In this document: positions 45,752-57,860 of the stretch, in pieces
Numbering within the stretch: the stretch's first letter is position 1
Layout: each line of letters opens with the position of its first letter
Source of the DNA: Diphasiastrum complanatum
Taxonomy: Eukaryota > Streptophyta > Lycopodiopsida > Lycopodiales > Lycopodiaceae
Assembly (NCBI GenBank): GCA_029204225.1
Contig: CM055101.1
Location: 61,029,340 to 61,093,339, forward strand
DNA: 64,000 nt
Direction: 5' to 3'
Translations under genes and position numbers: made by a program
Notes under the pieces: model-generated
The model's input: the letters and a program-made list of their open reading frames with translations, nothing else
Told to the model about the DNA's origin: nothing
Databases searched by the model: none

Positions 45752-45864
45752 AAGCCAATAGAATGCTTCTTGGTTTCCAAGGGAGCCTCGAACTTGGGAC
45801 CAAAGAAACTTTGGATGCCAAGCTAACCAACTAGGCCAACCCCTTTGGTTAAGCCAATAGAATG
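45752..45864 (-). mobile_element. tRNA-like mini-retroposon, copy 1, with 14-bp target duplication
   Basis: The body 45766-45850 (85 bp) is flanked by AAGCCAATAGAATG at 45752-45765 and 45851-45864, a perfect 14-bp direct repeat. On the minus strand the body starts AACCAAAGGGGTTGGCC. It has an A box TGGCCTAGTTGG (fits TRGCNNAGYNGG), an anticodon-arm-like CCAAAGTTTCTTTGG, a B box GTTCGAGGC and ends with a small hairpin CTTGGAAACCAAG plus AAG. It is nearly identical to copy 2 at 52900-52982. It has no tail or body beyond the tRNA-like part, unlike ordinary SINEs. Confidence 0.88.
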
Positions 45865-45866
45865 GC

Positions 45867-47390
45867 ACAACATTCTATTGAACCAATTGTACTACCCCCG
45901 ACAATGGGTGGGCTACCGAATAAGTGGATCAATACCCGAGTTCCATGGGGCTCCGTACGAGAGAGCTGAAGAGCATATGGACCACATGCTTTATAAGCCA
46001 CATCATGGACCCATATTACAAGAAGATGTTTTTTGCCACCACCTTAACTGGAACTGCATGACACTAGCACCATAGTCTGCAATAAGGCTCGGATGATACT
46101 AGAGTTGTCGTTTCGAACTCAGTGCTAGTACCGCTAAACATGCCATCTTTAATAAGCTAGTAGTAGTGCTAAACTAGTATCATCAGGTCTAATGGGCATG
46201 GTCACACTAACCCTAGAGTACATGTATGCTCATGTGTTTAGTCTATGGGTATGTCGTATTGGTAGCCCTAACTGGCCCTAGTGTGTGTGAGTCAAGGTAG
46301 GTGTGCTGCTGGTCACAATGTGTTACTGATACATTTCTGCCAGTGCAAATCGACATGGCATTATTGTAGTTTGTAAAACCATTTTCAAAACTATAGCCAA
46401 ACTATTGATGTAGTTCTTGCTATTGTGAGACAATACTATACTTCCTTTTGTGTGGATTGTGGTACAATGCTAGTACTCATGAAGGTTATTGCTTACAGCT
46501 CAATACTTTGGCCTAGGTTGGTGGGCCCGATATTTACTGTACCACTTTTGGAAAATGCACTCCAAGTGGGATCCTTAGTAGTTTCACATAGCCTAGCATG
46601 ATGTCTAAACACTCTACTCTATTTGAAGTTAGTTCATATAGAACGTAACACGGTGGGCTACAGTACTTTGATTACACAAAATATTGTTGTACAATATGTA
46701 TTTGCTCACTAGTAGGACTATGGGGTTCAGCCAAATGTTACCATCATGTTTTTAGGAGATGATGCTATGCCTTTCTACGAAGGTGAGGATAGTTTGGAAT
46801 TAGTCCCTGGCTAAAACATAGTGACTAGTTAGCTTACCTATACAATACTATATATGATGAGTCCGTTTGTGTAAAGTATAGGACATGGGATAGTCTATTA
46901 GTAGCATATTACTTGAATGTGTAAAATGTGGGATTTGGTACACTATAACCATGATGGTCCATGACCAAAACAAACTTGGGATGCATTTCCTTGGTGGATA
47001 GAATGATGACTTGTGGTTTTCTGAATCCCTAATCCCAATATGGTTAGAACCTAGTTAGGTTTCTACTATACCCGAACACACATGAAAAAGAGCCTATATT
47101 GCAATTCATTGCTCTTTCAAATGAATAACCTTTAAACCATCACTCACAAGCGAAATGGAAAATACCAAACCCTCACACTCTCAACCGTTTCACTCACAAC
47201 CAAGCATGAGCATCAACCAACCAACAATTCCAATGGCAACCTCACACTAGCATTAGTCATTCCCCTTCAACTATATTCAAGCAACACATTCCTTACTGCC
47301 AAATAAAGTAACCACATTATCCTCCTCCTTGAAAGTGAGAACATGCTTTTCAAAATCAATAGTCCTAGAAGGCGATTTACTAATAACCAC
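45867..47390. other. Unassigned sequence
   Basis: A 76-codon frame at 45845-46075 (RQWVGYRISGSIPEFHGAP) is not recognised. The rest is stop-rich with no repeats of note. It starts with the target DNA of the mini-retroposon. Confidence 0.4.
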
Positions 47391-47804
47391 TCATATCAAA
47401 ATTAAATCTATATGGGCTAGATCTAAAACCTGAAAATTAATTATTTCTCTATGATCTTGAATCTGCATTGGGAGATTCGGCACTTTAATGTTCCAAGTCT
47501 CCAACTCTGCTCCTGAAGCTAGATAAACTCGATATCTATGACTGTTGGCTTCAGTTGTCAAGCTATTTTTCTGCACAAGACGAGAATTAATGAAATTATG
47601 AATAGAACTATTGTCTAATAAAATACTAATCTCTTGATCTTTAATTGTATCTTTTAAATAAAATAACTCATTAGGCAAGAAAGCACAAAAAGAACATGCT
47701 TTCTTCTTCTTGTCCTCCGAGTAAATCTTGGGTTGGAATCTGATATTCAGAGAAGACAACAATTTCACTTGGTCCAATAGAACCTTTTTAGCTAATCTCG
47801 TCAA
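47391..47804 (-). pseudogene. Gypsy protease fragment, inverted relative to the adjacent RT
   Basis: A minus-strand 137-codon frame contains the retropepsin-like ISILLDNSSIHNFINSRLVQ, where the catalytic DSG has become DNS, followed by YRVYLASGAELETW and FQVLDLAHIDLILI. The next sequence to the right is Gypsy RT on the plus strand, so the two parts were inverted with respect to each other. Confidence 0.75.
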
Positions 47805-47859
47805 TTATTTCGATGATTCATATCATTTTGGTCTTCTAAAAGCAAACAAGGATGGAGAT

Positions 47860-49490
47860 CTTTGAATGTGGATTATAAGGGGTTGAATAAAGTGACTATC
47901 AAAATTAAATACCCATTATCCAAGATGACCTTATAGATTGCTTGGGTGGGGCTAAATACTTCAGTAAAATTAATCTCATAGCAAAGTACCATCAGATAAG
48001 AATTAAGTCAAAATATGTCCAAAAGACTAGATTTCGTACCAAATTTGGCCATTATGAGTTCTTAGTGTTGTCTTCTAGGTTACGTTGCAGCAATGTTCCA
48101 ACAAATGATAAACTATTTGTTTGTCCATATTTGGGAAAGTTTGTGGTAGTGTTTCTAGATAATATTCTCGTCTATAGTAAGACCTTCGGAACACATAGAG
48201 CATATAAAAACTACTTTGATAAAGCTCCATTAGGAGTTAATCTACATTAAGAAATCTAAGTGTCAATTCTTTAAGCATAAGCTAATTTATCTCAGTCATA
48301 AGATCACTGCTTATGGAACCAAGATGGATGAGGATAAAATCAAGATAGTTATTGATTGGCTGATTCCACAAACTATCAAGCAAATTAAATCATTTTTTGA
48401 ATTTATGATTTTCTTTTGGAGATTTATTGAGGATTGCACCAAAGTGACAACACCACTCAATAATCTAATAGAAGAAGTTGTTAACAAAAAGAAAAAAAGG
48501 AATCAACCTAGTTTGCTTGTTTTGTGAAATGAGGAACAAAATCAAAGCTTTGAGAGACTTAAAGACCTAATTGTTTCGGCTCCCATTTTACAAATTGCAG
48601 ATCCAAACTTTACGTTTTGAGAACTAACACAAGTGATATGGCAATTGGAGTAGTTCTATTACGGAATGATCGGCCACTACCATTTGAAAGCAAAAAATTC
48701 ATTGGTCCTCAGTTGCATTATACTACACAGGAAAAGAAATTATTTGCAATTGTCCATACACTTAAAACCTTGCAACACTACTTGTATGGTAGTAAGTTTA
48801 TAGTGAATACAAATCGCCAACCTCTTAAGTACTTTTGTAATCAGCATGATCTTTGGAGTAAGAAAGCTTGATGGGCCGAATTGATGCAAGAATTCGATCA
48901 TGAAATCCATCATGTAAGAGGCAGCTCTAATTCAGTTGTGGATACTCTTAGTTGGATTGGCGGACTGAATAAAGTGTCTTTCACTCAGACTATATCTTTC
49001 GTTGAGAGGAAAGTATGAAAGTGATTCTCATTTTGGTAAAATTTGGAACATTGTTTGGACTAGAATAATGAGGATAGCTTTGAGATGAGTTCAGAAAGAT
49101 CCCCGCTAACAAAGAAAGATAAGAATATTTTGGAATAGTTTACCATTCGAGATGGATTTCTACTTCGTAATGAAAAAGTTTGTGTACTAAAGGACGATAA
49201 GCTCAAACATAAGATTTTGTTTGAATGTCATGATATACCCGGTGTCAGACATGCCGGTATACACAAGACTCTTGACTTGGTCAAAAGGGAGTTTTATTGG
49301 CCAAAACTCAAGCCATATGTCGAGTCATCCGTGATTAAATACAAGCCTTGTCAACTAGCTAAGGCTGGTGGGGTGTTGCATCCATTGGATATCCCTAGTA
49401 AGAGATGGAAGAGTATATCGATGAGCTTTTTAGTTGGACTTCCAAAGACCCAAAGAGAAAACACGCACATAAGACGTAGACTAGATTTGG
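47860..49490 (+). pseudogene. Gypsy RT, RNase H and partial integrase
   Basis: It starts with VDYKGLNKVTIKIKYPLSK, then GGAKYFSKINLIAKYHQIRI, RTKFGHYEFLVLSS and FVVVFLDNILVYSKTFGTHR, where the second catalytic Asp of the FLDD box is Asn. The connection/RNase H part has NTSDMAIGVVLLRNDRPLPF, QEKKLFAIVHTL and NTNRQPLKYF (Asp lost). Integrase keeps GVRHAGIHKTLDLVKREFYW, KPCQLAKAGGVLHPLDIP and SISMSFLVGLPKTQRE and then ends near 49490. Several stops and frameshifts. Confidence 0.87.
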
Positions 49491-49499
49491 CCCATCGGC

Positions 49500-49830
49500 C
49501 TTCGTGTGGAAATTTCATTGGCAATCGAGTGGCAACACGCATGGCAACATATGCATGGTTGTACCACACGTGACAATGCCACACCGCAAAAATTCTCGTC
49601 GCTGGCCAACTCCTTGACGAACTTTTGTAGTGGAGTAAAAAAATTGAATTTTGAATTGGTGTGGCATAGCCAAGCATGGCTATGCCACGCACCATTGGAA
49701 ATTTGCCATGTGTGGCAAATTTTTACTATGGAGTTTGCCATGTGTGGCAAGCCTCCAACTATTTCTTTTTTGCAAATATTTTTGGGTGTAGCAATGCCAT
49801 GTGTGGCACTACTACACATGAGGTTTTGAT
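49500..49830. repeat. Cluster of short palindromes built on TGGCA/TGCCA
   Basis: TGGCATAGCCA-AGCA-TGGCTATGCCA (49663-49688) is a perfect 11-bp stem with a 4-base loop. ATTTGCCA-TGTG-TGGCAAAT (49701-49720) is a perfect 8-bp stem. TTTGCCATGTGTGGCAA recurs at about 49734 and ATGCCATGTGTGGCA at about 49795. No TIR element boundaries were found. Confidence 0.7.
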
Positions 49831-49927
49831 TTAATATAAAATAAAAAGAGGCACGCAAGATAAAAATTGGGTTCTCCAAACTCATTTTTAGAGTCAATCA
49901 ATGTGAATTCTATTTGTTAAAAGAGAG

Positions 49928-50053
<126 letters not shown>

Positions 50054-52884
50054 ATTTGAGAGTTTGTGAGAGCTTGGGAAAGGTAAAGTGTGAAAGATTT
50101 GATGGATTGTAGATTATATTTCATTCATATATGTTATCAAAATTGGATGGTGAGTAGTTTGGTTTCTAGGTGGTTAGCTTGCATTTAGACATCTTGGTTT
50201 TGGCATGTTAGGGTTAGCTGTGCATTATGGATGTGATTTGTGAGAGTTATGTCCAAAAACATTCAAAAAATGAGTGGGGATTGTATTTTCGATTTTTTTA
50301 TTTTTTTACCCTGTTTGATTCAATTTACGCCCAAATTTCTATTCTTTGTAATTCAATCTGAATAGCTAGTATTGTAGTGCATTGAAAAGCTTTCTCGACT
50401 TTTAATTTTTTTTTTAGATTTTGTTAAGTATTGAGCAATTGTCAATAACAATAATAATAATTTTGTAATGTTGTCATTAGCTTCAACAATGTCATTGCTA
50501 GCAACGACACCTATTTACAAGGATCAAAATCAACAAGCATTATCTTGGGATCTTTTTTTGGATGGTGTTGACTACCCATTTGTCAGTGAACAAGGTTATC
50601 ATGAATGGCCACCAAACCCATATGGTTCTTATTGAAAATTTGCATTCAAGCGCCGAGGTTGGTGTCGTGGGACCGCCACCAGTTTTGATGAGGGATACTA
50701 TTGGAGGGTTTGCGAATCCCAAGGCAACCCTAACCCTAGTTAATAAGTGAGAGGGATTTGGCACCCTGCATGTGTAAGTCCAACCCGATGATCACGTTTA
50801 TTTGATTAGTTAGAAGTTAATAAAAGAACTTTAGGCCTTTTTGCTAATTGTTGGATTTGATTATTGTTTTCATTTTTGAGAGAGAGAAGAGAGAGAGAGA
50901 GAGAGTAAAGTAAGTTTGATCTTTGGTTGGGTATTGTTAATGGATCGTAGTGTTAGTGGATAGTCTTAATAGATCGTAGTGTTAGATGTGTACTCATAAG
51001 CATGCATTGCTTGTTAAATATGTTCTCATGGGAACGAATCTCCGCGTGATGCTTGAATGTGCTTGGATAGGAAATACCCGCTACAATATGTCTAAAATGC
51101 TCCACACATGCTACACTCATTACAAAAATATTGGGTCGCAATTTCCTTCAGCTTGGAATTTTGACATAGGATATATACTGGTAGTAAAGTACTTAGCAAG
51201 GTCTTCTATTCTAGGTCATTGAAACAAGAATGTAGATAAATAAGATAAAATTAAAGAAACAAGCAAATATCAAATATCTAGATTGAAGAGGTCAAGCCCA
51301 AGTAAGAAAAGTTTCACTGGAAAAAAGAACTTCATTGTGATATTTTTCATCTTGAGGAAGTCCTAGCATGTGCATTTGAGGAACTAGATACGAATTTTAT
51401 CTATCATGATACGAGTTGCTATGATAGCTTTTTATTATTATGTTGACATATTAGTTATGAAAATGATACATACAACTGTTGTAGTGACATTACATTTCTT
51501 CGTCAAAATGTCTCCATAAAAAATTTCATTCACATAGCTTAGACCAACTTAATTCAAAGAGGATGCTTACTTGACAATATAGTCATTGAAGAATCTATCT
51601 ATTATCACAATGAAATGAAATTACATTTGCGATCTCACATGTTCAAACTACTCTTGATTTCGTGTAGCTATTTGAAGTAAAACCTTTTGCAAAAAGAATT
51701 GGAAAAGGAACAAAGGCTTCAAGGATGTTTTCTATAAGAAGGAAACACACAAAGGTTAATACACAATGCCTTTTAAATGGTCCCAAATCGATAGGTTTTT
51801 CTTAATATTGTAAATGCACATAACTATTTTGAGCCATGAATGGACATAACTAGCTATCCATACTTTGGAACAATGAATGTATAAGACAAAATTGAACATA
51901 TTATTGATGAATGTTGTACACATGCACAAGAACACTGACATTTGTTAGTAAATCATTTCAATTTAAACCAACCATATATTCAAAACTAGATTGTAAAAGG
52001 TATAACATTTATAGTAGGAATGCAAGTAGCCATGTAATGTGTGCTATTTACATCAGGTATTTAAGTAGTTATGTGTTGTTCAAGTTGTGAAGAGTCATTA
52101 TGGGTCATGATGACATGTTACATTCTTGCAACAAATTTGAATTATGTACACAAAATGTGACATTTTGAATGTGAATCATAACAAAGACCAAATCATTTCA
52201 GGTTGATAACAAATTTGTAAACATGTTAACCTTCATAAATTATTATGGCAACATACTATATAATAGTTAGAAAACAACAAATGAATTGTAATGAATCAGC
52301 AAAAAGTCACACTTCACAAAATAGTTATAGATGAAAAACTCTGTCAATTGAGGAAATATCTTTGAATTATCAATATGATTTTTTTTTTCAACTTGGACTT
52401 CTGACGTAGAAAATTTATTAGTAGTAATCTATCTAGCACGGCTGCTTTTAGGTCATTAAAACATGAATAGAAATAAATTAGATAAAATAAGATAAGCACA
52501 TATCAAAGAGCTACATTGAAAAGATCTAGCCCAAGGCTTATTGAAAGTTTCATTGGAAAAAGGAAGGTGATGTTTTTCATCTTGATGAAGGCTTATGGAC
52601 TAGATAAAAGTTTTATACGAATGTGATGGTATATTAATTTCCTGTTATGTTGAGATATTAGTCATGACTACATCTTATTCTTGTAGTGACTTTTGGACAC
52701 AATTAATGGAGAAGATGTTGAGCCTTTACTGAAAAATTTCTTACATTATATGATGTATCGAGGCAATATACAATAGTATTCTAGTTTCACCTTATTCTTT
52801 CCTAATCTTTGTGTCTTTTTTTTGTTGGCATACATGTTAAGCAACTAGTGGTTTTTATAAACAACATATACAACTTGACAATGC
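50054..52884. other. Unassigned AT-rich region with a diverged direct repeat
   Basis: About 300 bp starting near 51205 (AGGTCATTGAAACAAGAATG...) recur diverged near 52449 (AGGTCATTAAAACATGAATAG...). Both continue through AAAGTTTCA(C/T)TGGAAAAA and ATTTTTCATCTTGA. A 62-codon frame at 50562-50750 is unrecognised. No gene or RNA is supported. Confidence 0.45.
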
Positions 52885-52997
52885 CATTTACGAAGCTAAT
52901 TACGGGGTTGGCTCAGTTGGTTGGCTTGGCATCCAAAGTTTCTTTGGTCCCAGGTTCGAGCCTCCCCTTGGAAACCAAGAAGCATTTACGAAGCTAA
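52885..52997 (+). mobile_element. tRNA-like mini-retroposon, copy 2, with 15-bp target duplication
   Basis: The body 52900-52982 (83 bp) is flanked by CATTTACGAAGCTAA at 52885-52899 and 52983-52997, a perfect 15-bp direct repeat. The body has GGGG at 52904 able to pair with CCCC at 52964-52967. The A box TGGCTCAGTTGG is at 52909-52920, the anticodon-arm-like hairpin at 52933-52947, the B box GGTTCGAGCC at 52953-52962 and the 3' hairpin CTTGGAAACCAAG at 52967-52979. It lacks a poly(A) or simple-repeat tail. Long target duplications imply insertion by target-primed reverse transcription using a partner LINE. Confidence 0.88.
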
Positions 52998-53123
52998 GCT
53001 CCTTAGATGTCGCTACATAGTGGTCAGGATTCAAGAATGCACCTTTTCAGTGGCAGTCAATAACTCTACCCATACATTTCTAGTGGGGCTCTGTGCTTCC
53101 AAGCCCCGTGGGGCTGAGAGGGA

Positions 53124-53214
53124 GTTTGGCCAAAGCAATATATATGAGCATTCTTTCCAAGTGTTGGAGTCTGTTTGGCCAAAGCAATATATATGAGCTT
53201 TCCAAGTGTTGGAG
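53124..53214 (+). repeat. Two-copy tandem duplication, unit about 45 bp
   Basis: GTTTGGCCAAAGCAATATAT...TCCAAGTGTTGGAG occurs at 53124-53172 and again at 53173-53214, the second with a 4-5 bp deletion. Confidence 0.85.
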
Positions 53215-56200
53215 AAAGACTGGGAGCTGGGAAGTAGGAGCTTCTCCTCTTTGCTCAACGGTGTGGCTTCTAAAGTTTTTCCGCATTGTGGGCTATGAGG
53301 TTGTTTTTCAGTGCTGTTTCCAGTGTGAAAGGCGAATCAGGAGAGGCGGAAATGCTTTCCTTGACTGCTCCTGGAATCACGTTGATGTCCCTTCACGTTA
53401 GCTTTTCCGTTCCATCTACCAGAGATGATATCATGTCTTTCTCAAACTACTCCAGGAGCTTTCTATTTCCCTTTTTTTTCTAGAACATCGTAGGTGATTC
53501 CAAGGTGTCCGAGTCTGAGACGAAATCATGAGTGGCTTGTTAGAGCTTGATCTTCTTACGGTAGAGTCGTTAACCGCACTCTTTCTTGCTACTCCAATGT
53601 CGCTATTGAGCTGAAAGTCCTCTTCTCAGCCTCTATCTTCCACAAAAGTACCTGTTGGGCATCATCTCCATCGCTATACTCCCAGCTACAATTATGGAAC
53701 TTTGACCGATTTTTATCCTGCAAATCAGACCTCTATTCTCCTACAACAGTAATTTTCCATGTCTACAATAATGGGGAACTCCATAGCTTGTGTGGTGTTA
53801 CTTGAGATGCTATTCTACTCTACATAGTTGCATTCTTGTCTCTCTCTTGCCTTTCATGCCATGGAGGATGCATTACAATACAACTTTCTTCTTTTCATCT
53901 TTCAATAGTGTTTGCACAAAGCATGCCAATCAACCCAATTATATATAATATCCTTGCATGTGGCATTGATATATGAGAAATTTTTACAAGAGAGTGAATG
54001 CACGAGCCCATGCCAACATTTGGGAGTTGAGCATTATGCAAAATTAGATGAGAATGGTTGCACTTATGAAAATTTTGGCCTCGTCTTGGCAATGATATTT
54101 GGTTTTGGAAGTGGTACAAACTTGGACCAAAAAACCAAAATGCATCCGTTTTATGGCTTTTCTTGACAAGATATGTGGGGTGGGATAGGTGCAAGAATGT
54201 TTAGCATGTGTTGCCTAATAGTATATCAAACTTTTTGTTTTCAATTTATTGTTTGTCTAGAATCACGTGTCATGTCAACAAGAGGGCAATTCATAGTATG
54301 AAAGGAAGAGCTAGAAGGACGAGAGGTCTATATATACAATATATGACAATAAGTCATGATCAAGTTCAATTTGCAGCAAAAAGTTTCTTGTTAATATTTT
54401 TTTCATAAATAGGACCCATGACTTTCTCAGCATCCTCTTGTGCACCATCCCATCTCCACATTTCTTTGTCCAATGCCAATGAAGATCCTAAATATGCACC
54501 TATTTCTATCATCTTTAAGTATTATGTGTGTGACTTTGATGAGATAGACATGTCTAGAAGTATTGCATACTGCCAAGTTGATGTTTGTGCTAAGAAGGAT
54601 TATACACACTTGTGATTTTAAGGAAAGCTAATTATCCAGTTATTTGGATCAGTGTGCTGGATATTTCATGACATGATGAACATACAACATATAAAAAAAG
54701 AGACTCATTTATGCATTGCTATTTTTTTCTTTTTTTCTTTTGTTCTTGTGCTAATTTAACAAAAATGTTATCTTAATAATAAAGCAAAATGATCCATTGT
54801 TTATAAATGTTAGTAAAAATGTTTGGAAAAGGCAAATTATACTCTAGATGGCATGCATCTCCTCATTACTGTAAATACATTAGCTTGGTCATAATACGTT
54901 GGACCAAATGTTAAAGTCGACTTAAACTAACAAAGAGTTATCTTTTTCTAGTGATCACTTAATTGGACTAGCATCACTATGCTTGTGACCACTTTGCATG
55001 ATATTTTATCCATTAATCACAAACTACTAGAAAATAAGAAAGAAGCAAAGTACAATAAAAAGCTTACAAATATATCATATAATAGCTTGAAGAAAATGCT
55101 GAGATTCTTATGAATGCTTCAATATATCATATAATAGCTTGAAGAAAATGCTTCAATGATCTTGTACTAAAATTTGTATTTTCCAAGCAAGGCCATAAAT
55201 ATTTGACTCTCTAACATATTTATGTGAATCTTTCAAAGCATCAACTTTCAAAATTCAAATAGAACTTTATCATTCTCTTTAGAATACAATGCTCCAACAC
55301 TAATGAACAATGGAAATTGGAAATATAATTTCTCAAAAGGTCTTGCAACTTGTAGTGATCATCTCAATCTTTAGAATCGTTGGACAATTGTATAACAATT
55401 TATATGATATAAAAATGGCCAACAAACTAATTTCATTATGTTGATGAGAGAATGCAATAATCTTTTCATAAAAGTGCAAAATCTTTTGATTAGATAAAAT
55501 GCTTTTAGTTTATGCTAGGTGGAGATGAAATTTATTTTTGTCATAAAGTTGATATTATTTATTGATTGAGAATAAATGTTACATGGATGGTCAATGTTTT
55601 GATCAATTTTCTCTTTTGAAGTTTTTTGGATTTTCTCAGAATGAGAATCTAGGTTTGGAATTTTGACTTAGAAATTGGTTGGAACTTGCAATTTTGTAGT
55701 CTACCTTATTAATGGGGATTCAAACTTGTAAATCTATCAAAACTTGCAAATTTTTTCTAAACATCTCATCAATAATAGTTAAGCCTCCAAAATTTCAAAG
55801 TCGTTAAGGCTCCAGTTTTTCATTGGGCTTTAGAGTCATTTAAAAAAGCAAGGTGGTTACATAGTCAAATACAAAATTGATAAAATAGACTCAATCAACT
55901 TTGAACTAGAAGTTTGCTTCCAATAGTGTGCTTGGCGAAGGGCATGCAATATTAGAATATGTTCATTGACTCAAAATATAAACTTAGAGTAGTCTATTTA
56001 TTTATTTATAATTTATTTTGCCCAATTTTATTTTATTGTGTTCTTTGTGCAATGTGTGAATCAAACTCCAAATCTCAAGTAAAACAATCAATCAACATGT
56101 CACTCCTAAAATATCTATATGATTTTTTTTTTTTCTCTTTGTATGTCCTCATTTGTGTGGTAGATTGGAGTCAAACTCTTGACCTTAAACAAGTAAAAAG

Positions 56201-56547
56201 TTTACCTTCACCAACTCACCTCTTATTGTAGGCATATCTTTGCCTAATTCTTGTCATGCATAGACCTACACGTCTTGTTGCTAGTTTGAATGTTTTCCCT
56301 ACTATATTTAAAAACAATATTTGTTTATTTACACGAGACATGTTTTGCAGATGATCTAGAACTAAAGTCTAGCATTCATCATGGAGTTACATGTGTTACA
56401 CAAGACCACATAACCTAATTCCAAAATTCAGTAGTGTGATGAATTGTTAGAATTGTAACTTCTTCTTTTGGGAAAGCCTAAGAGAGGCCAAATGTACTCC
56501 CACAAGACATGAAAAACTTGAATTGAGTAGACTCTCAACAACATGGC
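53215..56547. other. Unassigned AT-rich region
   Basis: Only short frames of unrecognised content (for example 53286-53483, 53912-54166, 55959-56231). A partial tandem duplication (AATATATCATATAATAGCTTGAAGAAAATGCT in two short blocks, 55069-55100 and 55120-55151) is the only clear structure. No gene or transposon end is supported. Confidence 0.4.
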
Positions 56548-56814
56548 TGTTGGATTTATCTCCTCTACTCTCCTAAATCCTATTTTAATCTGCCTCCATT
56601 CATGCTACATTTTTTCTCATGTTATCGCACAGTCTACATATAGTTCATTCCGTTGCGCACGAACACTTTCCGAGTAATATAGTTCATTCCTTTGTGCACA
56701 AACAGTTTCCAAGTTCGTTACTCGTTCGAGTTTTGAGTTCACTTCTTTTCTTCTTCGTTTTCTTTTCGAGCTATTTTAGTTTCTCACACTCACAAACCCT
56801 CTTGCAACCCAACA
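56548..56814 (+). repeat. Copia-6 5' LTR, about 900 bp deleted
   Basis: It starts TGTTGGATTTATC and ends CAACCCAACA. Compared with the 3' LTR, everything between GCACAGTCT(A/G)CATAT (about 60320) and ATATAG(T/C)TCATTCCG (about 61283) is missing, with ATAT at both edges. An imperfect duplication of the TTCATTCC...GTTTCC segment is unique to this copy. Confidence 0.85.
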
Positions 56815-56826
56815 TGGTATTAGAGC
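56815..56826 (+). other. Copia-6 primer-binding site
   Basis: TGGTATTAGAGC, one base off the initiator-Met-tRNA consensus TGGTATCAGAGC, directly after the 5' LTR. Confidence 0.9.
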
Positions 56827-56968
56827 TATTTTCGTAGCATGATAAGCTTCCACAGTACAAGACTTTACCATCCGATAGAGTAATAGTCTTCTTGTTCTAT
56901 AATTCAGTATCAGATTTTCATACTTAGGTCAATGATAGTTTTTCCTATCACTTAGACTAATCTTCCAC

Positions 56969-57860
56969 ATGGATTCCCAAGGGAAAGCCAGTCCTATCAT
57001 GGACAAGCTTGATGGAGCCAATTACCATCTGTGGAAATTTAAAATGAAAATTGTACTAATGGCTAAAGAATTGTATGACATCGTTATAGGTGCAGAAGGG
57101 AAACCCGAAGCAGACGACACAATAATCGCTAGATGGAAGCTGAAAGATGGAAAAACTTTCGCGCTGATCATCCTCAACATTACGGATACCCAGATTGGCC
57201 ATGTATCCGAGGCCCAAACATCGAAAGAAGTCTAAGACATCTTGAGCACACTATACGAAGTGTGAGATATAGCTTCCAAGCTACATCTCAGGAAGAAATT
57301 TTACTCTCTCAAGATGGCGAATGGTGATTCCCTGCAGAATCACATCAATCAATTCAAGAACCTGCTAAGGCAAATGGCCGTTGTCAGATCTGTCATAGAC
57401 GATCAAGATGCAGTGATGCAACTGCTTACAAGCTTTCCAAGCTCATATGACAGCTGGGTGATGATCATCACGACACATCCAGAACTGACTCTTTCGAGAG
57501 TCATTACTATGTTGTTGCAGGAAGACACGTGGAGGAACGAAGCCTCAAGTTCCTCAGCTAATTCTCACGCTTTATACACCAACAAGAGCATGACTAAGCA
57601 GAAGAAGAAGAAAGGCCTGAAGCAATCAAAGCCAAACCATAAACCAGCACAGCACAAAGAACAATCAAATCCGCGAGTGAAGAAGAAGCTGTTCTACAGA
57701 TACTGCAAGTGAAACAACCACGAAATTTAAGACTGTCGGATAATGCAAGCAAAGAACAACAGCAAGGGACAGTCAAATCAAGTGGCAAATGCAGCTACAG
57801 AAGCTCCACAGCCTATATAAGAAGCGGATCATGATGCCTTCATGACCAGCCATCAAGGAG
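56969..57860 (+). pseudogene. Copia-6 gag
   Basis: Met at 56969 opens MDSQGKASPIMDKLDGANY and LWKFKMKIVLMAKELYDIV, the standard Copia gag N-terminus. TAA at 57233 breaks it; the frame resumes EIL/LHLRKKFYSLKMANGDSL, HINQFKNLLRQMAVVRSVI, LLTSFPSSYDSWVMII (UBN2 domain) to a basic tail. The knuckle is ruined: LFYRYCK then stop, NNHEI, stop, DC, so its Cys and His spacing survives only in part and the first Cys is Tyr-flanked. Confidence 0.88.

Noticed and set aside
45567-45830. 87-codon minus-strand frame
   Set aside because: It runs through the tRNA-like retroposon and its target site; the matching peptide at 52921 comes only from the shared insert.
52900-52982. A functional tRNA gene
   Set aside because: A and B boxes are present but the acceptor stem is only about 4 bp, the anticodon loop is short, and the unit is flanked by target duplications.
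53031-53483. Several overlapping 60-100 codon frames near 53 kb
   Set aside because: They overlap in opposite strands, cross the 45-bp tandem duplication and match no family known to me.
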